64,000 nt of DNA from Perkinsus olseni (GCA_013115135.1 JABANP010000033.1:1-64000); one strand, 5' to 3'. Counted from the first letter of the stretch, positions 33,801 through 43,793 are shown. Program-made: numbers and translations. The notes: generated by a model not told the origin, from the sequence alone.

Positions 33801-34543
33801 CGAGCCTGGGGTTGCTCGACCTCTTGATGTTCATCTATACGAACTTTGACCTCTTTGAGTATGGTAGCATAACCCTTACACCATTGATCATAAAGGTGAC
33901 GAATCTTCATACCGATTTCAGTGGAATCCTGATCAGGAGTATACTCTTGGTCAAGTAACAGAATATCGCGCCATGCTAAACAGTCAGCTTTAGCTTTAAC
34001 CACGCCATTCTCGCTTATTGAATTTATCAAAATCGCTTTGATATATTCTGCGATTGGTTTGGGCATAAAGGCAGCATAAATGTATAGTCGAACCATGGCT
34101 GTTTCTCCTACAGCTTGCGATAGTGCAAGGTTAATGCACCTCTCAAGAAAATCGTAGTCATAGAAAGATCTACGATTATTTCTCCTGGGGATTTCATCAA
34201 CCAATGAGCGGTCGAAATAGGAATCTCTATGAGGAGTCACACCCCATGATTCAGAGAAGGCCTTCAAAGAAAGGCCAATCTTCTTCCCTTCACGGGAGAC
34301 AAAATATAAGTTATTCAGGACCACACTGTGGCTGCTGATGCCGCTCACGATCTCAACGACTTTCGCGGGTGAAAGGGAGTTGAGCTCAGCGACAGTAGTA
34401 AACGGGCTCGTGCTAAGCGAGGATGACGATGAAGCCAGTGCTGCATCCCTGACTAGTTGGCTAAACGACCCGTGTTGATGATCATTCCCGGACGGTGCAC
34501 CATGTGAGGTCTGGGTGACACCAACACTAGTCGATCCAGTCAT
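30734..34543 (-). CDS. gag-pol: Gag-protease-reverse transcriptase-RNase H frame of retrotransposon 2
   Basis: The ATG at 34543 lies inside the 5' LTR (MTGSTSVGVTQTSHG), and the primer-binding site is translated as part of the frame. The zinc knuckle CYNCGELGHFAYKC marks the nucleocapsid. A protease-like segment (LQRIALDTMSSTNLC) has D-T-M where retropepsins have D-T/S-G. Reverse transcriptase carries FMDLEKAFLRL and the catalytic FYDDILILG. RNase H has LVVHCDASNSGYGFT and VVFTDNTTAANW. RT before IN fits Ty3/Bel-type order. The frame is continuous over 1,269 residues. Joining gag and RT in one frame differs from retrotransposon 1, which uses a frameshift there. Confidence 0.88.
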   Translation of the reverse strand: MTGSTSVGVTQTSHGAPSGNDHQHGSFSQLVRDAALASSSSSLSTSPFTTVAELNSLSPAKVVEIVSGISSHSVVLNNLYFVSREGKKIGLSLKAFSESWGVTPHRDSYFDRSLVDEIPRRNNRRSFYDYDFLERCINLALSQAVGETAMVRLYIYAAFMPKPIAEYIKAILINSISENGVVKAKADCLAWRDILLLDQEYTPDQDSTEIGMKIRHLYDQWCKGYATILKEVKVRIDEHQEVEQPQARNPVLLLHQWSGLPDKVTQGRLSYTRFSELEKLLFYKVTSHSCKVSIDWNLRRLLYVTVLKRSSLFRDGNSAVISMIERISLMEDGSPDRIDEEVMKSSNKAGYYNVDRFLNLQRRERPLNDDDEMPTKQSRSDTNNNVRDIPSGRSFYSMDKVNKSKQVEQRLPTTDSKNDRKVRAPPKSMQCYNCGELGHFAYKCPYKSTRMKTVSLRSNSELKENRLSDAAPSNPEIGKESSAETPDGDAEPEVALAMSHSLLTADLKVGVPGTSHSRFSLQRIALDTMSSTNLCTSSVVSSLGAPIENNNSTLYGLHSSSKPGSSTSLEVLVPGKKPVVLRFLVIEDDMLQNISGCAILIGNASLPSIGVEVSLPKVEFGGKGGVDAALPDLKEIALSVLCENVDVTKPLPGAPAYQGRLRRCLPDEVHDTAEQKYVYEVVVPRDEGEPTSSLTDPHDYSIDLYHRLATSHKEQFLQEIKNFVSKHYLSTYKLAWQSELRPGCVTFPVVQGLHKSTKCRPCTDARKINLHLPVSSYDGYSVSTILAMVRARFRPGDQLVFMDLEKAFLRLRHADSLVVKVLTLGKVYYSSRVLFGLKYGPCALSGFVLLLLDATFSSLLGYHVRAKSTTEFANLLEGLTVVAFYDDILILGRPELVQKTVQILSYLAPVIGGNFPREKVDHLSPSTENVRHLGVNWRMDHQRGLIISCIPPQKATEEYVSDITRRRAFAIAGSYFDPLQLHPYARLGADWLRHWAGQSPGGMKKSGWDRRWTLSPSTKVEYLKTIEFMNSDNLGNCSHGTIDPKATHLVVHCDASNSGYGFTIHAMGSQPVSWKKPNDGTILQKVSGSFNLKKRSDSWHINRKELYSLATAVREAHNWINKFHPCDIPIKGLVVFTDNTTAANWATEENVNVASRSYDRIAIERLQSQLVDMRDDLKHRFGIPLQVLYIKGTENELADELSRKAQSLPALGGLGVPSPTHTPTLVSDQNHNDKYKSLHDTVLLVTTDQSDIMALPKNVVKPQICPSCS
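34485..34502 (-). promoter_or_regulatory. Primer-binding site of retrotransposon 2
   Basis: Directly next to the 5' LTR the minus strand reads TGGTGCACCGTCCGGGAA. TGG complements the CCA of a tRNA 3' end, as expected of a primer-binding site. The tRNA species was not identified. Confidence 0.75.
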
Positions 34544-34761
34544 TCTTGAAGAAATTGGAGTTAGTAAGGATAGCAAGATAGTCGAGAAAAATAATTACAG
34601 TTGACTATAGCTAAAGCATAGCTCAGAGCCACGCGGGACAGAGCTCCGACACAATACGAGATGAACTCAGTCGATCAGCAGGGCGTGCGCATTGCTCATC
34701 GAGCATCTAGCACGCGTGCGCTGGAAACATCAGCGGCATAAGCAAGGGCTCTTGCTTCACA
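34503..34761 (-). repeat. 5' LTR of retrotransposon 2
   Basis: 259 bp, apparently identical to the other LTR. It contains the gag start codon 40 nt from its inner edge. Confidence 0.93.
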
Positions 34762-34807
34762 ATACTCATTCCGCCTCGGCTTCGTGTCAGTTCTTTTTCG
34801 AGGGTAG

Positions 34808-36664
34808 ATGATTCTTCTCCATCTTGCTGCCTTCTTGCTCTTCCAGCTCCGGCCTAGTCTATCTCTTCTAGACTTGGCCGTGGTCGTACCAACTGCCCCA
34901 GGAGATACCATCAGGCGTTGCAGCATCCGAGACAGTTGGATGTGGCAACTGAAAACAATATGAAGTACCGCATGAAGACCTCGATGTTATTGATATTATC
35001 ATCTGCCTCAGGGGGCTGATAGTAAGAGGGCGATCAAGCTGCACTTCATCATTGGGGATAGTACCGAGCTCAACTCCGATCAGAAGGCTACTCTAGAAGA
35101 GGAGAGGAAACAATATGGTATATCCGCGAGTTGGGGCACCAACGAGGCTTCGACGCCCTCGCTGATGTCAGATGATATCCGTGAGCTAAAGGGCTTCCAT
35201 GATCGGTACGAAAAAATGGGCCAGAAGGTGCTGGAGATATTCAAAGTTTGCCCTGACATTTTCGGAGAGTAACTTCGGTCACCCGGGATTCCGATCGTCC
35301 TCTGATCCGATCGTAATCCGATCGTCTCGCCTTCACGCTCCCCTCTACAGGTATCGTCTGCTCTTGAAGGCTGATCCCGACAGCTATTTGCATGTCGCTC
35401 GGTACGCTGCATTGTTGCCACCGATGACACCGAACTTCATCTGGTGTTCAGATTAATCGCCGTCTTAGAGGAAAAGAAGGCCTTTTCCCTTCCTTGGGTG
35501 CATGCCGGGGTGTTCTGGCGGAACATGCCTATTATGCAGGAGTCTCTCAAGGAGAGTACCGGCCTGGACGTCTATCCATGGAATGCTAGAGGTGGGTCGC
35601 CGTTGTGACTTGATGGCGTAAGGACCGAGGTCGCCATTTCCCTAGGCGCTGCGCTCATTCTTTCGAGAGACTTGGTTGAGTTCATGGGGAATAGTCCAGT
35701 CCCGTTCAAACAGATGAAGGCTGATGACGCCATGATTGGGACCATCTTAGCTCCTTATGAGTAACAGTCGGGGCCTCAACCCCGAGACACTCTGCTTTAG
35801 CAGCCGTTGGTTTGCAGGTATAATCGTATCGATTTAGACATATCTGCCTCGTGGCCGCAATGTGGCTGCGCTATATCGTGTGCCTACGATATTGAGTAGG
35901 AGACGGGTTTTCTAGTCTACTGCTCACATGCAGCCTCCTCTCAGTGGGACGGCTAAGGAAACTTACCAAGTGGATCATTATAATACGTTAGAGACGTTAC
36001 GATGGAAGCAAAGGCGCTATGAGATGTTTGGGGACTCCTGCTGGAGGATGGGGTCTCCTCAGGAGTCCTCCTGTAGGAGGGCAACTCTTCCTGGACGTGA
36101 CAACGAGAAGTGAGGCAGCGTTGTTGGGTTGTGGCCACGGCTGCTGACACGCCCCGGTTTAGGTTTTATTTTGATGCCATCACTACCGCTATGATCCCCG
36201 ATGGTGTTGTCGTTCCCGATCATACATCCACTAGGGATGGAGTTTGCAAGATATCATTCCAGTGGAAGGCTGATGGTTGGAGTGGATGTTCTAAAGAATG
36301 TGGTGGAGGGGTCCGTACCAGGTGAGAGGGCCTCCCTATGCAGTGCCGATGTCTTTTTAGGTGCATCAAATGCTCTGGCCCCAACGGACATGCTTATGAT
36401 GATGTTGAATGTGATGCTAATACCAGGCCATTGGAGGAGGAGCCCTGCAATGACCACCCTTGCCCTGAAGGATTCTTCCTGGGTGGAGGCGTCGCTGCTC
36501 GTGTTAAGAAGAGCGTATCATCATGGCTAGCATCACCCAGTGGTCCTCCTCTATATGCGTTCCTTATCATCTCACTCGTAGTGATATTGGCCTTCGGTGG
36601 CCTTTGCTGGATGAGGAGCCGAGCAGCCGAAGAAACCCTCCGCTTTTCAGCTCACCGCGAGTAA
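34808..36664 (+). pseudogene. GT31 glycosyltransferase-TSR-transmembrane gene, copy B, damaged
   Basis: It has the same exon plan as copy A. Its leader is in frame with the catalytic part (MILLHLAAFLLF, LDLAVVVPTAP), so it shows what the intact 5' end looks like. An extra base in CTGAAAACAATATGA (about 34,955) ends the frame just before intron 1. The acceptor-site motif is changed to GAALILSRDLVEF, losing the glycine and tyrosine of the usual GxGY. The donor-binding LLLKADPDSYLHV has DPD instead of DTD. The TSR (DGWSGCSKECGGG) and anchor are intact. With a retrotransposon in its upstream region it is probably inactive. The intron after the DPD exon uses GT, unlike copies A and C. Confidence 0.8.
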
Positions 36665-37390
36665 TGACGCTAATTTAGGCTTATCGCCCTCCCAAGATTT
36701 GAGTCGGCTAATACAGCCATGCTTCACATCAGGATTAGCCCTTCTTTATTCGAAGCTGTCACAGCTTAGCCATTACTTATTTTTCTTGACTTCCCCACAG
36801 CAGCGGCATTCGTAAAAACCCTTGCCGTGGCTGGGTCTTCAGCAGTAGCATATTTCACACTCTTCTTATCGTTGTGTTTTGAGTTGAATCTAGTCATTCG
36901 GGATGATACTGGCATCCTATAGTCAGTCTCCTTTTGGCATCGACACTGCTGGCTGGGGCATGGTCACAATGACGGTGGTCTTCGTAGCACTTGTCAACCA
37001 TTACCAACTTGAGAAATATACGGTTAGCCAAAACCCGAGATTCTGTCTTCCAACTTGAACTACAGTAATGGAATCGTCTACTAGCGTTGAGCCGAGCTGA
37101 GGTTTCATGGTCGAGTGCACAGCCTTTGCACTCGCACAACTACACGCCCATGGAGTGGGCCATGGAGGGCCTTGTGTGCAACAACTATCCATACATCGAC
37201 GTGGTCCATTGGCCTCCTCGAGATCGAAGGGCTTTAAACGATTCCGCTCAGCTCTATTGCTAGGATCATGTCATCACTGCTGAGGAGTATATCGCGTTGG
37301 CACTGCGTCTCTGCTGTCCAGGGCCCCATCTATCCTATCGGTGCCTTCAGGAGCTAGATTCATCCAGATGTTGCGTGTATTTGAACGAGG
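36665..37390. other. 3' flank of copy B, homologous to the flank of copy A
   Basis: No gene. Similar to 25,605-26,138, supporting segmental duplication of whole units. Confidence 0.55.
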
Positions 37391-37755
37391 CTTGTGAACC
37401 TTCTCATTTATCGATCCTCCCTTCGTCTAACCGATGCGAGGAGGTACTGGACCTGGCGATAGTAATCCCCACCGCCCCGACCCAGACGGAGCGGAGGTGT
37501 ACAGTACTTAACTCTTGGGCCAGGCAGCTGACTGACGTTGAAGAGGTGGGGGATACTCTAGAGGGGGCGTTCAAGTCCTGGAAGAGGACGGCTAACGGTC
37601 CGGAAACTCGGCAACAGCTATCTGGGATACTATCGTGGGCCGAAGATCCATCTAGTGTCAGCGAAGCTCGGGGGACAGTGTTGTGGGCTCGCGAATATCT
37701 CTGTAGGAACTGCGTGATATGCATGGTATTCCACGCCATTTTTCTCCTCTGGTAG
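37391..37755 (+). pseudogene. 5'-exon relic of a GT31-TSR gene (second subfamily)
   Basis: The open frame reads SNRCEEVLDLAIVIPT, APTQTERRCTVLNSW and ARQLTDVEEVGD, clearly exon 1 of the copy D type. It then runs through former intron sequence to a stop at 37755. The leader has lost its ATG, and none of the other nine exons follow. It is equivalent in position to the 26.1-kb relic. Confidence 0.75.
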
Positions 37756-38168
37756 CTCACCTGGGAGTGAGCCTAGGTGAACTGCTGGTTCACGCCGTTG
37801 GTGGTGGAGGAGACGATGACCTGGTCCACCACACCCTTTATGTGCCTTTTCCTCCACAATGCCACCACCGATGCATCGCCCTTCAGATTTGCGTGGTTGT
37901 GATAGTACTGAGGTTTGCGAATCGGCCAAGTGCCTCGAGGAGCATCCGTTGACCGTTGGAGCCGCCATAATCGCCTACTCGGCACCGGTCGTGGTCAAGC
38001 AACCCAACCCTAGCCTCAAGCCGTCTCTGTGGTTTTCCCGTCTCGTGTGCTGCCCCACGCTATTGCCCTCCCTTGTCTCGCGCTATTATCAACAGCCACT
38101 CCGCTTGATGGGCTACGATGGATCCTCATCCCGCCTCGGCTCCGTGTCAGTTCTTTTTTCCGAGGGGG
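37756..38168. other. Upstream region of copy C, shared with copy B
   Basis: 38,025-38,130 matches 28,470-28,567 (GGTTTTCCCGTCTCGTGTGC and CCACTCCGCTTGATGGGCTA). The uninterrupted sequence here shows the pre-insertion state of the retrotransposon 2 target. It probably holds the promoter; no motif is identifiable. Confidence 0.6.
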
Positions 38169-40028
38169 ATGATTTCTCTCCACTTTGCTACCTTCTTGCT
38201 CTTTCCTGCTGCTACTTCGGCCGAGCCTATCTGTTCTAGACTTGGCCGTGGTCATACCAACTGCCCCGGGAGAGACCGCCAGGCGCTGCGGCATCCGAGA
38301 CAGTTGGATGTGGCAACTGAAAAAATATGAAGTACCGCATGAGAACCTCGATATTATTGATATTATCACCTGCCTCAGGGGGCTGATAGTAAGAGGTCGA
38401 TCAAGCTGTACTTCATCATTGGGGATAGTACCGAGCTCAACTCCGATCAGAAGGCTACTCTAGAAGAGGAGAGGAAACAATATGGTATATCCACGAGTTG
38501 GGGCACCAACGAGGCTTCGACGCCCTCGCTGATGTCAGATGATATTCGTGAGCTAAACGGCTTCCACGATCGGTACGGTCGGCTGGGCCAGAAGGTGCTG
38601 GAGATATTCAAAGTTTGCTCTGACATATTCGGAGAGTAACTCCTAGCTCGTGACGACTGCACAGGAGGCCACCGCCGTTTTAGGTATCGGCTTCTGCTCA
38701 AGAGTGACACCGACAGCTATGTTCATGTCGATAGGCAAGTAAGATCAGAAAGGTGTCGTTCAACTCGAAGTGATCAGATTAATCGCCGTACTAGAAGAGA
38801 AGAAGGCCTTTGATCTTCCTCGAGTGCATGCTGGCACCTTCTGGCACAGCAGTCCAATCTTACAGCAGTCTCTTAAAGATAGCACCGGACTGAAAGAATA
38901 CCCACTGAACGCGAGAGGTGGGACTCAATCGAGGAAGGGCGCTTCGGGTGTCACCGCTCGTCCAGGTGCTGGCTATATCCTTTCCAGAGATTTGGTGGAG
39001 TTTATGGCGAATACTCAAATACCTTTCAAGTACATGGAAGCCGAAGACGCCATGATTGGCACCATCTTAGCTCCTTATGAGTAAGCCTTGCATTGCTAGC
39101 GTTACAGTTAGGGCGATGTGTGGTACTGTTGTTGACTTGTAGCTATAACCGTATCGAGTACGAGGTATCTCCCTCGACACCACAGTGTGGCTGCTCCATA
39201 ACCTGTTCCCAAGACACATTGTAAGAGACAAGCATCCAGTCCGCTGCTCACATGCAGCCTCCTCTCAGTGGGACGGCTGAGGAAACTTACCAAGTGGATC
39301 ATTACAATACGTTTGAGACGTTACGATGGAAGCAAAGGCGCTATGAGATGTTTGGGGACTCCTGCTGGAGGATGGGGTCTCCTCAGGAGTCCTCCTGTAG
39401 GAGGGCAACTCTTCCAGCTGGGGGCGGACAGAAGTGAGGCGGCATTGTTGGGTTGAGGCCTCGGCTGCTGACACGCCCCGGTTTAGGTTTTATTTTGATG
39501 CCATCACTACCGCTATGATCCCCGATGGTGTTGTCGTTCCCGATCATACATCCACTAGGGATGGAGTTTGCAAGATATCATTCCAGTGGAAGGCTGATGG
39601 TTGGAGTGAATGTTCTAAAGAATGTGGTGGAGGGGTCCGTACCAGGTGAGAGGGCCTCCCTATGCAGTGCCGATGTCTTTTTAGGTGCATCAAATGCTCT
39701 GGCCCCAACGGACATGCTTATGATGATGTTGAATGTGATGCTAATACCAGACCATCCGAGGAGGAACCCTGCAATGACCACCCTTGCCCTGAGGGGAGCC
39801 TTCAGGAGTCATCCAACGGCTACTGATATGAAGTACATCAACGGATTTGTTCGTGCTCATGCCAACAAGAAAGTGTCATCATGGCTGGCATCCTCCAACG
39901 CTCCTCCTCTACTCGTTTTTTCTCTGATCTCCCTTGTGGTAGTACTGGCCTGCGGTGGCATCTGGTTGATTAGAAACCGAGCAGCCGGAGCAAGTTCCAC
40001 CCTCAGTGACTCGACCCCGCAGGAGTAA
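38169..40028 (+). CDS. GT31 glycosyltransferase-TSR-transmembrane fusion, copy C
   Basis: Closest to copy A, with the same exon order and the same GC-AG intron (GCAAGT donor) after SDTDSYVHVD. The catalytic landmarks are LDLAVVIPTAPGETARRC, KSDTDSYVHV, GAGYILSRDL and AEDAMIG; the TSR has DGWSECSKECGGGVRTR. The stalk and anchor differ from A (PLLVFSLISLVVVLACGG, then a Ser/Thr-rich tail). Two single-base breaks are seen: the leader ATG at 38169 is out of frame with LDLAVV, and an extra base after CCTGAGGGG (about 39,793) puts the anchor out of frame with the TSR. These could be assembly errors; otherwise the copy would be secreted or dead. Confidence 0.75.
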
Positions 40029-41050
40029 CGCTCAACATGAGCTCAATCACGGGCTTCTCGCCCCCTCCTTCGAGTCCGCTTACTATTGCCGGCATCACGG
40101 CTATTTTCTCTTCTAAGGGTCTATAAGCCTTTTTGACAGAAGCTTTGCCCTTCTTTCTCGAGTGGTCTCTGCAGTTGACCCGGTAGCGGCTACCTTGCAA
40201 GTTGCTATATCTTCCGTAGTATCATAGCCTGCTCCCGTCTTGTTGTGTTTGGAGTGGATGTTATGGGCTTATGTCATGAACAAAAATTGCTGTGACACTA
40301 TACGTACTAGTGTCCTGCAGGGCTGCGGTGAAGGGTAGAGTATGAACGAAGATGCTGCATTTTGTGCCAGGGCGATATCGGCGAGCTGGAAAAGCATGAT
40401 CGTTCGCTACCACGCTAGGCCAATGAAGCTTAGGAGTCACCTACCCCTTGTCTTAGTCCACTGCGAACTCCAGTTATGCGGAATTCCTAGATGCAGGGGT
40501 TGGCAGTGTGAAAAGTGAGTGGCTCTGCTCTGATCTATGCGATATCCAGCAGTGCCAGAGCCAGCAGCCAGGCAGTAGCCTGTGTCTGCTGCCAACTATC
40601 AGTTGGAGGCCACCACGGTTCAATAGGACACGAGAGCTGCCAGACTCCATACCCGGTCTGGGTCGAGTCAGCAGTCTCTAGTATCCTACCTCCACATCCA
40701 GGAAGCGGAAAGCTGGGTCGGGCTCGCATCCGCCGCCATGCAGCCGTGACACACCATTGCAGTATCCAGTGCTCGCTCCGGGGGAGCTCTAGCATTGAAC
40801 TACGTTGAACTACAGCAACTTTCTTGTCTTGGCGCGCACAAGCTCATTTTGTGCGCTCACAGGGTCTGCATGGGAATATCGCTCATGCCGATCCTGCTGC
40901 GCAGCACTGGTGTATGTGGTACCACCCGAGCCCACCTTCAGCACCACCTATTGGTTGTGCGAAGGGGGGATGTGTGCAATGATTTCTTCCTTGAAAGTTC
41001 GCTCGGCAAATTACTGGGGCTCGCTCACTCAGTTGGTGGTGCTTTAATGG
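40029..41050. other. Spacer between copies C and D
   Basis: The first 250 bases resemble the 3' flanks of A and B loosely. The rest holds no recognised gene, repeat or RNA. Confidence 0.45.
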
Positions 41051-43664
41051 ATGAGGAGGCTCTTGCATCTATTAATTTTATCAATCCTCCCTGCATCCAA
41101 CCGAGGCGAGGAGGTGCTGGACCTGGCGATAGTAATCCCCACCGCCCCGACGCAGACGGAGCGGAGGTGTACAATACGGGACTCTTGGGCCAGGCAGCTG
41201 GCTGACGTTCGAGAGGTGGGGGATGCTTAGGGAAGCGTAGGGGTTCCAGTCCTGGAAGAGGATAACTAGGCGTGGAATCAGCAGCGGCTGTTTGTAGAGT
41301 TGCAGCAGCGTAGCTGCTTTACCTAGCTTCTTCTTCGGGTCCGCCAAACTCCTTGTGAGAGGGAGATGAGTTCACGAGTGTGGTCCCTGGCAGGGACCCC
41401 CCTACACTGGGATCGAGTGCTTACGTGGGCGAGTTGAATATGATAGTGTTTTCAGCGCGGCAAGAGAAAGGTAAAGCTGTATTTCGTCATAGGAGACACC
41501 ACCGAGCTGGCTTCAGGGGAGAGGACCAGCTTAGAGACGGAAAAGGCGCAATATGGTAAGTAGATCTCAGCGATTTCCGGCGTTTGCTTGCAGCGTAATG
41601 TAGATTTACTATCCGCAGAGGGGCTTGCGTAGCGAGAACAGTGGGCTATAAAATGAGTCGTCCAGTGGCGCGCTAACCGGCAGCTTATAACGGTTGAACT
41701 GTCCGTGAATCTACCGACGCTGCTCCTCCTGGTCGATCTGACCGAGCGTCAGGGCACCGCCTACATCCATGGGGAGTGCGGGGTCGTGCATTTGTTCTGA
41801 TCGGAAGTTGCGGTATACTTGAAGCGAAGTAATTCGAGCTCCGTCGAGCCCGTTCCAACACTTTTTGTTTGCAATGAGGCTAAGTGGTATCTTTACCTCA
41901 CGCTGGTCGCACTTCCATTGCCCTCCCAAACTCGGAAAATCTCATGCCACATTCTGGCTGATTGAGAAAGAGCATCCTCCGCCCTTCAGGAGACATTCAC
42001 GAGCTTACTGGGTTCAAGGATGGCTACAGCCGATTGGGCCTCAAAGTGATCGAGACCTTCAAGGTGGCCCAACAGCTCTTTGGCAAGTACGCCTACTGTG
42101 ACTCGACGAGCCTCAAGCGAGGATTTCCGCGGTATGTATTCTTGTCAGGTTCCGCTTGTTACTCAAGACAGACACGGACAGCTACGTCCATGTTCAGAGG
42201 TAAGGTTAACTACGGGTCAGCGAGATAGGAGATTTGTTAGGCTCATCTCGGCACTTGAGGAGAAGGGAGCATTCGAGCTTGCAAGAGTCTACGCAGGCGA
42301 ATTCTGGTGGGGACTTTCAATCCTTCAAGAGTCCCTCAAGGCTTCCACCGGCTTGAACGACTACCCAGTCAACGCTCGAGGTGCCTTCCTTGGGGCGGCT
42401 CATCACTTTTTTCGATCCGCGGGTGTGTTTGGTAAGCCGATTTCGCAGGTCAGATTCGACCATGGGACCAGTCGTGAGTTCTAGATCGCCTCGCTTGCTT
42501 TCCGTAGCCTACCGACTGTCGCCATCGCATCGACTTGACATCCCTTCCCTTGTGTTTTCCATAGGTGCCGGCTATGTCTTGTCATTCGATTTGGTGCAGT
42601 TCCTGGCCGAGGCCGCCCTCCCTTTCAAGGAGATTGAGGCAGAGGACGCCATGATTGGCACTTACCTCGCGCCTTTCGAGTACGACCACCCTCTTCGCTG
42701 TCCTTTCAGGACGTTGGTCGTCTCAGATTCACGCGCATCGACTACAACGTCTCGCCGATGACGCCCCAGTGTGGGTGTGCTATCACTTGCGAGGAGAATA
42801 ATTGGTAGAACGCTGCTCCAGGCTGAGGTGCGAGAGGGCAGTCTGTGGATGCTGTTGTCTGCTTTCAGGGACACGGCCGGCAAGGTCTACCAAGTGGATC
42901 ATTACAATACGTTTGAGACGTTACGATGGAAGCAAAAGCGCTATGAGATGTTTGGGGACTCCTGCTGGCGGATGGGGTTCTCAGGAGTCCTCCTGTAGGA
43001 GGGCGACTCTTCCAGCTGGGGGCGGACAGAAGTGAGGCGGCATTGTTGGGTTGTGGCCTCGACTGCTGACACGCCCCGGTTTAGGTTTTATTTTGATGCC
43101 ATCACTACCGCTATGATCCCCGATGGTGTTGTCGTTCCCGATCATACATCCACCAGGGATGGAGTTTGCAAGATATCATTCCAGTGGAAGGCTGATGGTT
43201 GGAGTGAATGTTCTAAAGAATGTGGTGGAGGGGTCCGTACCAGGTGAGAGGGCCTCCCTATGCAGTGCCGATGTCTTTTTAGGTGCATCAAATGCTCTGG
43301 CCCCAACGGACATGCTTATGATGATGTTGAATGTGATGCTAATACCAGACCATCCGAGGAGGAACCCTGCAATGACCACCCTTGCCCTGAGGGGGCCTTC
43401 ATGGCCCCTACACCCACCTCCACGACAACGGTGGGCGCCAAAACCTTCGGAGCTTCCACGGGTCTCACTGGCGGTGTTGCCGGTCTCATCAAGGACAGTG
43501 CATCATCGCGGTTAATATCTGGTCGTGGTCCCCCCCTGCTCGTGTTCTTCGTCATCTCTCTTGTAGTAGCTTTAGCCCTCGGAGGCCTTTGCTGGATGAG
43601 AAACCGAGCAGCGGAGCGAAGCTCAACCGCCCCTCAAGCCCCTCTCGAGTCAGGGCTTCAATGA
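41051..43664 (+). CDS. GT31 glycosyltransferase-TSR-transmembrane fusion, copy D (second subfamily)
   Basis: The best-preserved 5' end: ATG 41051 gives a clear signal peptide (MRRLLHLLILSILPASNR) in frame with LDLAIVIPTAPTQTERRC. Intron 1 is 41216-41455. Later exons give VKLYFVIGDTTEL, LLLKTDTDSYVHV (DTD motif), GAGYVLSFDLVQF, EAEDAMIGTYL and CGCAITC. All introns of this copy read GT-AG. From about 42,887 the sequence becomes nearly identical to copy C up to about 43,393, then a unique Thr-rich stalk (TPTSTTTVGAKTFGAS) and helix (PLLVFFVISLVVALALGGLC) follow. A 2-nt deletion near 42,977 breaks the frame inside the shared module. The predicted product is a type I membrane protein with lumenal or extracellular catalytic and TSR domains, opposite to the usual type II topology of GT31 enzymes. 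Confidence 0.82.
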
Positions 43665-43784
43665 TTCACCCGGGTAGCAACCCGCAAGCAGCTTTGTCTG
43701 CGGCATTTATGTTATTTTGCGAGATCCCGGGTTCGATCCCACCACGGTTCTTTTTTCACGACTAAATCTATCTTGCGTTGTTGT

Positions 43785-43793
43785 CTTTAACAG
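43785..43793 (+). repeat. Left copy of 9-bp target-site duplication (CTTTAACAG)
   Basis: CTTTAACAG here and at 58828-58836 flank the long inverted repeats in direct orientation, each exactly 7 nt outside the start of strong inverted-repeat homology. Nine bases is the typical MULE duplication length. Confidence 0.8.

Larger units (their letters stand above)
28568..34761 (-). mobile_element. LTR retrotransposon 2, complete and young
   Basis: A 6,194-bp element with LTRs at 28568-28826 and 34503-34761 that look identical. The LTRs begin TGTGAGG and end CTTCACA. The 4-bp sequence ATAC flanks both sides (28564-28567 and 34762-34765). A primer-binding site abuts the right LTR and a G run (28828-28834) beside the left LTR is the likely polypurine tract. 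Coding is on the minus strand in two overlapping frames. It sits 46 nt upstream of the start codon of GT31-TSR copy B. Confidence 0.93.

Noticed and set aside
43665..43760. tRNA gene (GGTTCGATCCC B-box followed by a T run)
   Set aside because: The T stem and acceptor stem cannot be paired and no A box is placed correctly; at most a tRNA relic.
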